A DNA stretch of 64,000 nt from Streptomyces populi (GTDB taxonomy: Bacteria; Actinomycetota; Actinomycetes; Streptomycetales; Streptomycetaceae): assembly GCF_002911015.1 (NCBI RefSeq), contig NZ_KZ626884.1, positions 1 through 64,000 on the forward strand, read 5' to 3'. This document shows, in pieces, positions 24,985 to 33,511 of this stretch. Under the pieces are notes generated by a model. It was not told where the DNA came from, made no database searches, and was given only the letters and a program-made list of their open reading frames with translations. The position numbers were made by a program, and so were the translations under genes. Every line of letters begins with the position of its first letter. Positions within the stretch are counted from its first letter, which is position 1.

Positions 24985-27239
24985 GTCAGGATCCTCTTCC
25001 CCCGCCCCTTCGGCGGGCGGGCCGTACGCCTTCGGGTGACGCGGTTGCCGCCGGTGGGCGAGGCGGTGGTGCCGGCGGGCTGGTCCGGGCCGGGGGTGGC
25101 GTCCTTGGGGGCCTGGCTGGCCTGCTGGTCCTTGGCCGGGTCCTTGGAGATGCGGCCGGACTCGATCGTGCCGTCGGTCTGGATCTTCGGCAGGCCCTTC
25201 TGCGGGGTGGGCAGGAGGGCGTTCTTCTTGTCGATGCTGCCGTCGGCGGCGACGCCGTAGAGCGCGTTGTAGATCTTGCGCACGGCCTCACCGGACGCTC
25301 CCGAACCGGTACCGGCCTGGGAGATCGTCATGATGATCGCGTAGTCCTTGGAGTACGTGGCGAGCCACGACGTCGTCTGCTTGCCGTAGACCTCGGCGGT
25401 ACCGGTCTTGGCGTGCAGCGGGATCTTGTCCTGGGGCCAGCCGCCGAACTTCCAGGCGGCGGTACCGCGGGTGACGACGCCCGCGAAGGCTTCGTTCATG
25501 CCCTTGAGCGTGGCCTTGCTGACCGGGAGCTTGCCGCTGACCTTGGGCTTGATCTCCTGGACGGTGCTGCCGTCGGCGCTGACGATCGCCTTGCCGATGG
25601 TCGGCGTGTACATGGTGCCGCCGTTGGAGACCGCGGAGTAGATGACGGCTTCCTGGATGGGGGTGACGAGGGTGTCACCCTGTCCGATGGAGTAGTTGAT
25701 CGAGTCGCCCTCGCGCATCTTGTTGCCCTCGAGGCAGTTCTCGTACTCGATCTGCTGGACGTAGGTGCCGCCCTTCTTGCCGGACTTGCACCAGGCGTCC
25801 TTGTTGGCCTTCCAGTAGTTCTGCTTCCAGGTGCGGTCCGGGACGCGGCCGGTGACCTCGTTGGGGAGGTCGACGCCGGTCTCCTGGCCGAGTCCGAACT
25901 GGTGGGCCGTCTTGTAGAAGTAGTCCTTGGGCTTCTTCTTCGGGTTGATGCCGCCGTCCTTCTTCCACTCGTTGTCGGCGAGTCCGTAGAAGACGGTGTC
26001 GCAGGAGACCTCCAGCGCGCGGCCGAGCGAGATCGGGCCGAAGCTCTCCCCTTCGAAGTTCTTGAAGACCTGGCTGCCGACGGAGTACGAGCTGGTGCAC
26101 GGGTAGTGCCCGTCGAACGGGTATCCGGCCTGGACCGCGGCGGCGGTGGAGACCACCTTGAACGTCGATCCGGGCGCCGACTGACCCTGTATGGCGCGGT
26201 TCAGCAGCGGGTAGTTGGACTTCTTGCCGGTGAGGGCGGTGTAGTCCTTGCCGGAGATGCCGCCGACCCAGGCGTTCGGGTCGTACGTCGGGGCGGACGC
26301 CATGGCGACCACGCGGCCGGTCTTGGCCTCCATGACCACGACGGCGCCGGAGTCGGCCTTGTAGTTCTCGCCGGTGATCTTGTCGAACTGGGTCCGGGCG
26401 ACCTTCATCGCGTAGTCCAGCTCGTACTCGGCGACGCGCTGGACGCGGGCGTCGATGCTGGTGACGAGGTTGGCGCCGGGTTCGGCCTTGTCGCTCTTGG
26501 CCTTGCCGATGACCCGGCCGAGGTTGTCGACCTCGTAGCGGGTGACGCCGGCCTTGCCGCGCAGGGCCTTGTCGTACTGCCGCTCCAGGCCGGAGCGGCC
26601 GACCTGGTCGGAGCGCAGGTAGGGCGAGTCGGTGTCCTTGGCCTTGGTGATCTCGTCGTCGGTGACGGGCGAGAGGTAGCCGAGCACCTGCGCGGTGTTG
26701 GCCTTGCCGGGGGCGGCGTAGCGGCGCACGGCCTCCGGTTCGGCGGTGATGCCGGGGAAGTCCTCGGAGCGCTCGCGGATCTGCAGGGCCTGCCGGGCGG
26801 TGGCCTTGTCGGTGATGGGGATCGGCTGGTAGGGCGAGCCGTTCCAGCAGGGCTGCGGCGTCTTGGCGTCGCAGAGGCGGACCTTCTGGATGACGTCCTT
26901 CGGCTTGAGGCCGAGGACGCCGGCGAGCTTGGTGAGGACGCCCTTGCCGTCGTCGGCCATCTTCATCAGGTCCGTGCGCGAGGCGGAGACCACGAGCCGG
27001 GTCTCGTTGTCGGCGATCGGCACGCCCCGCGCGTCGAGGATCGAGCCGCGCACGGCGGGCTGGACGACCTGCTGGACGTGGTTGCCGGAGGCTTCCTTGG
27101 CGTACTCGTCGCCGTTGCGGATCTGGAGGAACCAGAGCCGTCCGCCGAGGGTGCCGAGGAGGGAGAGCACGAGAATCTGGATGACGACGAGACGGATCTG
27201 GACCCGTGGGGTCCGGCCGGTCTCAGGAATATTGGTCAT
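24981..27239 (-). CDS. mrdA: Penicillin-binding protein 2 (752 aa)
   Basis: Class B transpeptidase. A single N-terminal helix (LVVIQILVLSLLGTLGGRLWF) is followed by a dimerisation domain and the transpeptidase domain with SAPGSTFKV (S-x-x-K), YSIGQGD (S-x-N position) and HAKTGTAEV (K-T-G). The tail is disordered and basic, ending RPPKGRGKRILT. It lies between mreD and rodA, the standard elongasome order; the start codon has only a weak ribosome site. Confidence 0.95.
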   Translation of the reverse strand: MTNIPETGRTPRVQIRLVVIQILVLSLLGTLGGRLWFLQIRNGDEYAKEASGNHVQQVVQPAVRGSILDARGVPIADNETRLVVSASRTDLMKMADDGKGVLTKLAGVLGLKPKDVIQKVRLCDAKTPQPCWNGSPYQPIPITDKATARQALQIRERSEDFPGITAEPEAVRRYAAPGKANTAQVLGYLSPVTDDEITKAKDTDSPYLRSDQVGRSGLERQYDKALRGKAGVTRYEVDNLGRVIGKAKSDKAEPGANLVTSIDARVQRVAEYELDYAMKVARTQFDKITGENYKADSGAVVVMEAKTGRVVAMASAPTYDPNAWVGGISGKDYTALTGKKSNYPLLNRAIQGQSAPGSTFKVVSTAAAVQAGYPFDGHYPCTSSYSVGSQVFKNFEGESFGPISLGRALEVSCDTVFYGLADNEWKKDGGINPKKKPKDYFYKTAHQFGLGQETGVDLPNEVTGRVPDRTWKQNYWKANKDAWCKSGKKGGTYVQQIEYENCLEGNKMREGDSINYSIGQGDTLVTPIQEAVIYSAVSNGGTMYTPTIGKAIVSADGSTVQEIKPKVSGKLPVSKATLKGMNEAFAGVVTRGTAAWKFGGWPQDKIPLHAKTGTAEVYGKQTTSWLATYSKDYAIIMTISQAGTGSGASGEAVRKIYNALYGVAADGSIDKKNALLPTPQKGLPKIQTDGTIESGRISKDPAKDQQASQAPKDATPGPDQPAGTTASPTGGNRVTRRRTARPPKGRGKRILT

Positions 27240-27432
27240 GGGCGCAGCCCATCCGCTGGAAGGGTGGTGGTGGGCGACGGGTGGGCGGTCACTGCTGCTG
27301 CCTCCCCCTCTCAGTGTGTGTACGAGTCGTACGAATACACGGCGAACCTGTGCGCGGTGACACCGCGGCCGGTCAAGTGCCGTGCTGCCCGGGGCGCTTG
27401 AGCCGGCCGCGGGGCGGGGCTCGTCGCTGTGG

Positions 27433-28104
27433 TCACAGGCGCTTGACCCCCTTGATGCGTCCGGCGCGGGCGACCCGTGCCTTGGCCGCCTTCACGCGCA
27501 GTCCGCCGCGCTGGCTGCCGATGCGCAGGCCGGTGCCGGAGGACAGCCAGCCGGAGGAGACGTCGGCCGTCTTGGCGGACGGACCGCCGTCGGAGAGCGG
27601 ATCGTTCTCGGCCCGCCGGGCCAGCGCCATCAGCACCGGGACGACGAAGGGCGCGAGCAGCAGGTCGTAGAGGGTGGCCGTGATGAGCAGGCTGCTGAGT
27701 CCGACGTGGCGGGCGGCGGTGTCGCCGACGAGTGCGCCGACGCCCGCGTACAGCACGGTGGAGCCGATCGCGGCGGCGACGACCACGGCCATGGGGCCGG
27801 TGGCCGACTTGAGCCGGCCGTTCTCGGGTCTGGCCAGGCCGGCGAGGTAGCCGACGACGCAGAGCACGAGGGCGTAGCGTCCGGCGGCGTGGTCGGCGGG
27901 CGGGGCGAGGTCGGAGAGCAGGCCCGCACCGAAGCCGATGAGCGCGCCGCCGACGTGGCCGTAGACCAGGGCGAGGGCGAGCACGGTCAGCAGCACCAGG
28001 TCGGGGACGGCGCCCGGGAGATGGAGTCGGGCGAGAACGCTCACCTGGATCACCAGGGCGACGACCACCAGGGTGACGGAGAGCAGCATCCGGTTGAAAC
28101 GCAT
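27433..28104 (-). CDS. mreD: Rod shape-determining protein MreD (223 aa)
   Basis: Integral membrane protein linking MreC/MreB to the wall machinery. About six hydrophobic segments are present, starting MRFNRMLLSVTLVVVALVIQ; the C-terminal 60 residues are basic and cytosolic. It follows mreC by 19 bases and precedes PBP2 by 193 bases. Identification rests on the topology and the gene order mreB-mreC-mreD-pbp2-rodA. Confidence 0.9.
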   Translation of the reverse strand: MRFNRMLLSVTLVVVALVIQVSVLARLHLPGAVPDLVLLTVLALALVYGHVGGALIGFGAGLLSDLAPPADHAAGRYALVLCVVGYLAGLARPENGRLKSATGPMAVVVAAAIGSTVLYAGVGALVGDTAARHVGLSSLLITATLYDLLLAPFVVPVLMALARRAENDPLSDGGPSAKTADVSSGWLSSGTGLRIGSQRGGLRVKAAKARVARAGRIKGVKRL

Positions 28105-28123
28105 GGGATTCGGCTCCTCCTGC

Positions 28124-29062
28124 TTACTGCTGCTGGCCGAGGTCGGGGGCGCTCGCCGAGGGGGTGGCCGTCACGGTCACGGTCGGCGTGGGCGTCGGCT
28201 TGGGTTTCGGGGGCAGCACGGTGTCGCGGGGGTCGCTCTTGGGCGCCCCGACGACGACACCGACGATGTCGAGCTTGGTGAACGAGACGAACGGCGTCAC
28301 GTAGATCGTGCGGGTCAGGTCGCCGCCGGAGGGGTCGACCCGGGAGACGACGCCGACGGGGACGCCGGGCACGAACGGCTTGTCGGACTGCGAGCCGAAG
28401 GTGACCAGCCGGTCGCCCTTCTTGATCTTCGCCTTGGCGTTGAGGAGTTCGACGCGCAGCGGGCGGTCGCCCTGCCCCGCGGCGAAGCCGAGTTCGTCGG
28501 TCGACTCCATGCGGGTGCCGACGGTGAAGTCGGGGTCGTTGGCGAGGAGCACGGTCGCGGTGTCCGGGCCGACGGTGGTGACGCGGCCGACCAGTCCGTC
28601 GCCGTTCAGGACGGTCATGTCGCGCCGGATGCCGTCGTTGGCGCCGACGTCGATGGTGACGGTCCAGGAGAAGCCCTGGGCTGCGCCTATGGCGATCACT
28701 TCGGCGCCCTTGATGCCGTACTGGCCCTCGCCCGCCACCTTGATCATCTTGTCGAGCTGCCTGAGGCGGCTCCGGTTGCGGTCGTCGCTGCCGAGCTTCG
28801 CCTTCAACGCCGCGTTGTCGTGCTCCAGTTGGGCGATGCGGCTGTGCCGGTCGTCCGAGTCGCGGACCGCGGAGATCGCGTTGCCGACGGGGTCGACCGC
28901 GGACGACACCCCGTTCTCGATCGGGCCGAAGACCGTCGCGGCGGCCTGGCGGGCACCGTCGACCGGTGAGTCCTGCCCGCCGCGGATGTCCACCGTGATC
29001 AGTGCGAACGCGATGGCGATCAGCAGCACCAGGAGCAGCCGGCTCTCTCGTGTGTCCCTCAC
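28124..29062 (-). CDS. mreC: Rod shape-determining protein MreC (312 aa)
   Basis: One N-terminal helix (LLLVLLIAIAFALITVDI), then a coiled coil (HSRIAQLEHDNAALKAKLG) and the beta-barrel MreC domain (AEVIAIGAAQGFSWTVTID, then GVVSRVDPSGGDLTR), ending in a Pro/Thr-rich tail. Periplasm-equivalent scaffold that ties MreB to PBP2/RodA. Length is normal. Confidence 0.93.
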   Translation of the reverse strand: MRDTRESRLLLVLLIAIAFALITVDIRGGQDSPVDGARQAAATVFGPIENGVSSAVDPVGNAISAVRDSDDRHSRIAQLEHDNAALKAKLGSDDRNRSRLRQLDKMIKVAGEGQYGIKGAEVIAIGAAQGFSWTVTIDVGANDGIRRDMTVLNGDGLVGRVTTVGPDTATVLLANDPDFTVGTRMESTDELGFAAGQGDRPLRVELLNAKAKIKKGDRLVTFGSQSDKPFVPGVPVGVVSRVDPSGGDLTRTIYVTPFVSFTKLDIVGVVVGAPKSDPRDTVLPPKPKPTPTPTVTVTATPSASAPDLGQQQ

Positions 29063-29227
29063 GTGCGGCGGCCGTGCCTTCCTCGTCGTATTGGGTCAAC
29101 AGGGGCGCACCCCGGGCGAAAAGGACGTCCACGGTGCGATGAGGCTGGGGTGGGGGGGTGAGACGGTGTGGCTGTTTTGGGGGAGGTTATGACTCTATGT
29201 CGCAGGAGTTTATGCCTCCATACCAAC

Positions 29228-29268
29228 GATCCGCCGCACGAGAAGGGGTGATCTCGTACGGCGGAATC
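29228..29268 (-). terminator. Hairpin between mreB and mreC
   Basis: A stem CCGCCG.ACGAGA/TCTCGT.CGGCGG with one mismatch and a 9-base loop, about 12 bases after the mreB stop. It explains why mreB can be expressed apart from mreCD in Streptomyces. Confidence 0.7.
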
Positions 29269-29279
29269 GAAGTGTTACG

Positions 29280-30311
29280 TCATCTGCGGGGCTGGGCGTC
29301 CAGGACCTGCTGGAGCGCCTCGAACTCCTCGACGCACTTGCCGGAGCCGAGCGCCACGCTGTCGAGCGGGTCCTCCGCGATGTGGATCGGCATGCCGGTC
29401 TCACGGCGCAGCCGCTCGTCCAGGCCACGCAACAGGGCTCCGCCACCGGTCAGGACGATGCCCCGGTCCATCACGTCGCCGGAGAGCTCGGGCGGACACT
29501 TGTCGAGCGTCGTCTTCACGGCGTCGACGATCGCGTTGACCGGCTCCTCGATCGCCTTGCGGACCTCCGCGGCGGAGATGACGACCGTCTTGGGCAGACC
29601 GGAGACCAGGTCCCGGCCGCGGATTTCGGTGTGCTCGTCAGTGTCGAGGTCGTACGCCGAACCGATCGTGATCTTGATCTGCTCGGCCGTCCGCTCACCG
29701 AGGAGGAGGCTGTACTCCTTCTTGATGTGCTGGATGATCGCGTTGTCCAGCTCGTCACCCGCGACGCGGATGGACTGGGCGGTGACGATGCCGCCGAGCG
29801 AGATGACCGCGACCTCCGTGGTGCCGCCGCCGATGTCCACCACCATGTTGCCCGTCGCCTCGTGGACCGGCAGGCCGGCGCCGATGGCCGCGGCCATGGG
29901 CTCCTCGATGATGTGCACCTGTCGGGCGCCGGCCTGGGACGACGCCTCGATGACGGCACGGCGCTCGACGCCCGTGATGCCCGAGGGCACACAGACGACG
30001 ACACGGGGGCGGGCGAGGTAGCGCCGCTTGTGGATCTTCAGGATGAAGTAGCGGAGCATGCGCTCGGTGATCTCGAAGTCGGCGATGACGCCGTCCTTCA
30101 ACGGGCGCACGGCGACGATGTTGCCCGGCGTCCGGCCGATCATCTTCTTGGCTTCCGCGCCCACCGCGAGGATCCCGCCGGTGTTGGTGTTGATCGCGAC
30201 GACGGAAGGCTCGTTGAGTACGATCCCTCGACCCCTGACGTACACCAGCGTGTTGGCGGTCCCGAGGTCGACAGCCATGTCACGGCCGATGAACGACATT
30301 GAGTTCCCCAT
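29280..30311 (-). CDS. mreB: Actin-like protein MreB (343 aa)
   Basis: Bacterial actin of the cell-shape system; in Streptomyces it is needed for aerial hyphae and spore walls rather than vegetative growth. Seen: [18 protein letters not shown] (phosphate 1), [17 protein letters not shown] (phosphate 2) and [13 protein letters not shown] (adenosine). Start taken at the ATG giving [11 protein letters not shown]; the second ATG (MSFIGRD) has a GGGGAA 5 bases upstream and is a fair alternative. Confidence 0.96.
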   Translation of the reverse strand: MGNSMSFIGRDMAVDLGTANTLVYVRGRGIVLNEPSVVAINTNTGGILAVGAEAKKMIGRTPGNIVAVRPLKDGVIADFEITERMLRYFILKIHKRRYLARPRVVVCVPSGITGVERRAVIEASSQAGARQVHIIEEPMAAAIGAGLPVHEATGNMVVDIGGGTTEVAVISLGGIVTAQSIRVAGDELDNAIIQHIKKEYSLLLGERTAEQIKITIGSAYDLDTDEHTEIRGRDLVSGLPKTVVISAAEVRKAIEEPVNAIVDAVKTTLDKCPPELSGDVMDRGIVLTGGGALLRGLDERLRRETGMPIHIAEDPLDSVALGSGKCVEEFEALQQVLDAQPRR

Positions 30312-30522
30312 CAGGATTCGTCTGGCCTTCCCAAAGCGTGCTTTGACGGCTTTTTAGGGACGGCGCGAGGTTGGTGCAGCGACGTGAACGCTCCCATCGT
30401 AGACGCGCCTGCACGAACACTGCGCGATGGTCCTGGCCATTGTCGGCAGATGGCGGAGCGACTCGCTCGTGGAGACGCGCCATCGGGGTCACCCGTTCCC
30501 TCGATCAGCACGCATATGCCAC

Positions 30523-30551
30523 GGGACGGCCGGATTTTTCACGGCCGTCCC
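30523..30551 (-). terminator. Second hairpin downstream of ndk
   Basis: A 10-bp perfect stem GGGACGGCCG/CGGCCGTCCC with loop GATTTTTCA, in the ndk-mreB gap. Confidence 0.6.
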
Positions 30552-30631
30552 AGGTCAGACTGTCGAAGCCGCACTGACGCAGCCTCAGAAAATTCTTTGA
30601 AAATGTACTGCCCGACAGGCTCCGGAGACGG

Positions 30632-30662
30632 TCACGGGCGGCCCCGGAGAGGCCGCCCGTGA
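30632..30662 (-). terminator. Terminator of ndk
   Basis: A 12-bp stem TCACGGGCGGCC/GGCCGCCCGTGA with a 7-base loop, 78 bases beyond the ndk stop. Confidence 0.7.
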
Positions 30663-30739
30663 TCTCGGCGAGGCCGTCCGTACGCGAGACCGTGACCGTC
30701 CGTGCGCACGGACGCCGAGCGGAACCGTCGTCCGTGCGC

Positions 30740-31153
30740 TCAGGCGCGGCCGGGGAAGAAGATCTTCACCTCGCGCTCGGCGGACTCCTCGGAGTCGGAG
30801 GCGTGGATCAGGTTCTCGCGGACGATCACGCCGTAGTCGCCGCGGATGGAACCGGGGGCGGCGGCGATCGGGTCGGTCGGGCCGGCCAGGGCGCGCACGC
30901 CCTCGATGACCCGCTCGCCCTCGACGATCAGGGCCACGACCGGACCGGAGGCCATGAAGGCCACCAGCGGCTCGTAGAAGGGCTTGCCCTTGTGCTCGCC
31001 GTAGTGCTGCTCCAGCGTGTCCTGGTCCAGGGTCCGCAGCTCCAGCGCGGTGATCTGCCAGCCGGCCTTGCGCTCGATACGGCTGATGATCTCGCCGGTC
31101 AGGCCGCGACGGACGGCGTCGGGCTTGAGAAGGACGAGGGTGCGCTGGCTCAC
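30740..31153 (-). CDS. ndk: Nucleoside diphosphate kinase (137 aa)
   Basis: Transfers the gamma-phosphate among nucleoside triphosphates. Start MSQRTLVLLKPDAVRRG, with the phosphohistidine motif NLIHASDSEESAEREVKIFF. GTG 31153 is supported by AAGGAG 8 bases upstream; the in-frame GTG at 31174 lies beyond that site. Normal length. Confidence 0.97.
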   Translation of the reverse strand: MSQRTLVLLKPDAVRRGLTGEIISRIERKAGWQITALELRTLDQDTLEQHYGEHKGKPFYEPLVAFMASGPVVALIVEGERVIEGVRALAGPTDPIAAAPGSIRGDYGVIVRENLIHASDSEESAEREVKIFFPGRA

Positions 31154-31382
31154 GGGAAAGCTCCTTCGGGTCACACTTGTGCGGATGACCGAGGCTACAG
31201 GGCGTGTCCGGGTGGCCGTCGCACAGCGTCAGGTGGTACGGGGGCACGCCTCCGCCCGCCGGTGCTGCGCGCTCGCGCGCCCCACGGACCGGGCGGGCCG
31301 CTGTCCGCCCGCCCCGGAACGGCCCCGGCCGGTCCGGGGCCGCCGCCTCGGGCCGGGTTCCGCCCCGGACCGGGTCGCCGCC

Positions 31383-31748
31383 TCAGGCCGGGTTGCCGCC
31401 GGGCTCGGTCTGCGCCTGCGCCTGCGCGGCGAACCTGGCCTTGGCCTCGTCGATCTTCCGGCCGTAGTGGACCGAGGCCCACCACAGGGCGGCGAAGGCC
31501 GCGCCCAGGATGAACATCGACGGCACGAAGACGCCGCCGGCGATCAGCAGGATCTGCAGCGCCCAGCCGAGCTGGACACCGCCGGGCCGCGTGATCATGC
31601 CGCACAGCAGCACGCTCAGCGCCATCAGGACCCCGCAGACCGTCCAGACCGTGGCCGTGGACAGATCGGGTTCCTTCATGGCGACGAGCCCGGCGAAACC
31701 GATGACGAAGAACTCGCCGATCAGCGTGGAAGCACAGAGCGTACGCAC
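31383..31748 (-). CDS. DUF4233 membrane protein (121 aa)
   Basis: Four-helix membrane protein: LIGEFFVIGFAGLVAMK, then ATVWTVCGVLMALSVLLCGM and GWALQILLIAGGVFVPSMF. Function unknown. In actinobacteria it nearly always follows folC, here 5 bases downstream of it, so it is co-transcribed with folate polyglutamylation. GTG start at 31748. Confidence 0.9.
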   Translation of the reverse strand: MRTLCASTLIGEFFVIGFAGLVAMKEPDLSTATVWTVCGVLMALSVLLCGMITRPGGVQLGWALQILLIAGGVFVPSMFILGAAFAALWWASVHYGRKIDEAKARFAAQAQAQTEPGGNPA

Positions 31749-31753
31749 GTGGG

Positions 31754-33292
31754 TCAGCCCCTCCCCAGGAGCAGTCGGACCTCGCCGACCGTGATGACGG
31801 ATCCGGTGACCAGTACGCCCCCGCCCGCGTACTCACCCTCTTCCTCGGCGAGCGTGATCGCGGCCTCCAGGGCGTCGTCCAGGCGCGGTTCGACCTGTAC
31901 CCGGTCCTCGCCGAAGACCTCGACGGCGATCCCGGCGAGTTCGTCCGCGTCCATCGCGCGATGGCTGGAGTTCTGGGTCACGACGACCTCGGCGAAGATC
32001 GGCTCGAAGGCCTCGAGCACTCCGCGCACGTTCTTGTCGCCGCTCACGCCGACGACCCCGATCAGGCGGCTGAAGTCGAAGACCTCGCTCACCGCCTCGG
32101 CGGTGGCGCGGGCACCGGCGGGGTTGTGCGCGGCGTCGAGCACCACGGTGGGCGAGCGGCGCACGATCTCCAGCCGGCCCGGCGAGGTGACCGAGGCGAA
32201 CGCCTTGCGCACGGTGTCGATGTCGAGCCGCTGGGCGTGCGCCGAGCCGACGCCGAAGAACGCCTCGACCGCGGCGAGCGCCACGGCGGCGTTGTGCGCC
32301 TGGTAGGCACCGTGCAGCGGCAGGAAGACCTCCTCGTACTCCCCGCCGAGGCCGCGCAGGGTCAGCAGCTGCCCGCCGACCGCGATCTGCCGTGACACGA
32401 CCCCGAACTCGAGTCCCTCGCGGGCCACCGTCGCGTCGACCTCGACGGCCTTCTTCAGCAGCACCTGGGCCGCGTCGACCGGCTGCTGGGCGAGGATGAC
32501 GGTGGCGTCCTGCTTGACGATGCCCGCCTTCTCGGCGGCGATCTCGGCGTGCGTCTCACCGAGCCGGTCGGTGTGGTCGAGGTCGATGGGGGTCACGACG
32601 GCGACGTCCCCGTCGATCACGTTGGTGGCGTCCCAGCTGCCGCCCATGCCGACCTCGACGACGGCGACGTCCACGGGCGCGTCGGCGAAGGCCGCGTACG
32701 CCATGCCGGTGAGCACCTCGAAGAAGGAGAGCCGGTACTCCTGCTGTCCGTCGACCATCTCGACGTAGGGCTTGATGTCGTTGTACGTCTCGACGAAGCT
32801 CTCGGCGGGAATCGGCGCCCCGTCCAGGCTGATCCGCTCGGTGATCGACTGCACGTGGGGGCTGGTGTAACGGCCGGTGCGCAGGTCGAAGGCGCCGAGC
32901 AGCGCCTCGACCATGCGGGCGGTGGAGGTCTTGCCGTTGGTGCCCGTGATGTGGATCGAGGGGTACGCGCGCTGCGGCTCGCCGAGGACGTCCATCAGCG
33001 CCGCGATCCTGCTGACGGACGGCTCCAGCTTGGTCTCGCCCCAGCGGGTGGCGAGTTCGGCCTCCACCTCGCGCAGCGCCTTGTCGACCTCGGGGTCGGC
33101 GGGCCGCGCGGGTACGTCGGCCTGGTGACCGCCGCCGCCCTGGGTGCGCAGGGTGCGGCTGCCGGCCTCGATCACCGCGAGGTCGGGGTCGCGCTCGGTC
33201 TCGTTCGCCACGATCTCCTCGAAGAGGCCGTGCGGGTCACGGTCTTCCGGCTCGTCGGACGCGCTGCTGTCGTGCGGGGGGAGGTCACTCAC
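31754..33292 (-). CDS. folC: Folylpolyglutamate/dihydrofolate synthase (512 aa)
   Basis: ATP-dependent Mur-ligase-type enzyme adding glutamate to folates. P-loop ITGTNGKTSTARM; VVEVGMGGSWDATNVID and VVLDAAHNPAGARATAE are FolC signatures. The first 80 residues (acidic, Asp/Glu-rich) extend beyond typical bacterial FolC and may be disordered. It precedes the DUF4233 gene by 5 bases. Confidence 0.95.
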   Translation of the reverse strand: MSDLPPHDSSASDEPEDRDPHGLFEEIVANETERDPDLAVIEAGSRTLRTQGGGGHQADVPARPADPEVDKALREVEAELATRWGETKLEPSVSRIAALMDVLGEPQRAYPSIHITGTNGKTSTARMVEALLGAFDLRTGRYTSPHVQSITERISLDGAPIPAESFVETYNDIKPYVEMVDGQQEYRLSFFEVLTGMAYAAFADAPVDVAVVEVGMGGSWDATNVIDGDVAVVTPIDLDHTDRLGETHAEIAAEKAGIVKQDATVILAQQPVDAAQVLLKKAVEVDATVAREGLEFGVVSRQIAVGGQLLTLRGLGGEYEEVFLPLHGAYQAHNAAVALAAVEAFFGVGSAHAQRLDIDTVRKAFASVTSPGRLEIVRRSPTVVLDAAHNPAGARATAEAVSEVFDFSRLIGVVGVSGDKNVRGVLEAFEPIFAEVVVTQNSSHRAMDADELAGIAVEVFGEDRVQVEPRLDDALEAAITLAEEEGEYAGGGVLVTGSVITVGEVRLLLGRG

Positions 33293-33348
33293 GGGGCCAG
33301 TCTACGGAGACGGCGGGGTGTGGGGGCGTGTGGGGCCCCATGGGGTTT

Positions 33349-33435
33349 TTCGCCCCCTCCGCCCCTACCCGTCCCGTCACGGGGTCGCTGCCCCCGGCCC
33401 CCGGGTACGGGTCGGGCAGGGGCGGAGGGGGCGAA
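33349..33435. repeat. Long inverted repeat between folC and valS
   Basis: Perfect 18-base arms (33349-33366 and 33418-33435; core CGCCCCCTCCGCCCCT) are separated by 51 bases that can pair further. It lies between the valS terminator and the folC start and could form a large stem in valS read-through RNA or a supercoil-sensitive cruciform. Confidence 0.75.
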
Positions 33436-33455
33436 GAAGGTCTGGCGGGTACGGG

Positions 33456-33491
33456 GAAGGCCCCCGGAACGGGATGGTTCCGGGGGCCTTC
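33456..33491 (-). terminator. Terminator of valS
   Basis: A perfect 15-bp stem (33456-33470 with 33477-33491) with a 6-base loop, 20 bases after the valS stop. Confidence 0.85.
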
Positions 33492-33511
33492 ACCTGCCTC
33501 GGTGCGAGCGG

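Larger units (their letters stand above)
30312..30739. other. Intergenic region between ndk and mreB
   Basis: It holds two hairpins downstream of ndk (30632-30662 and 30523-30551, the latter with a T-rich loop), an 18-base perfect palindrome CGTCCGTGC/GCACGGACG at 30697-30714, and the mreB promoter region. No gene is seen. Confidence 0.65.
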
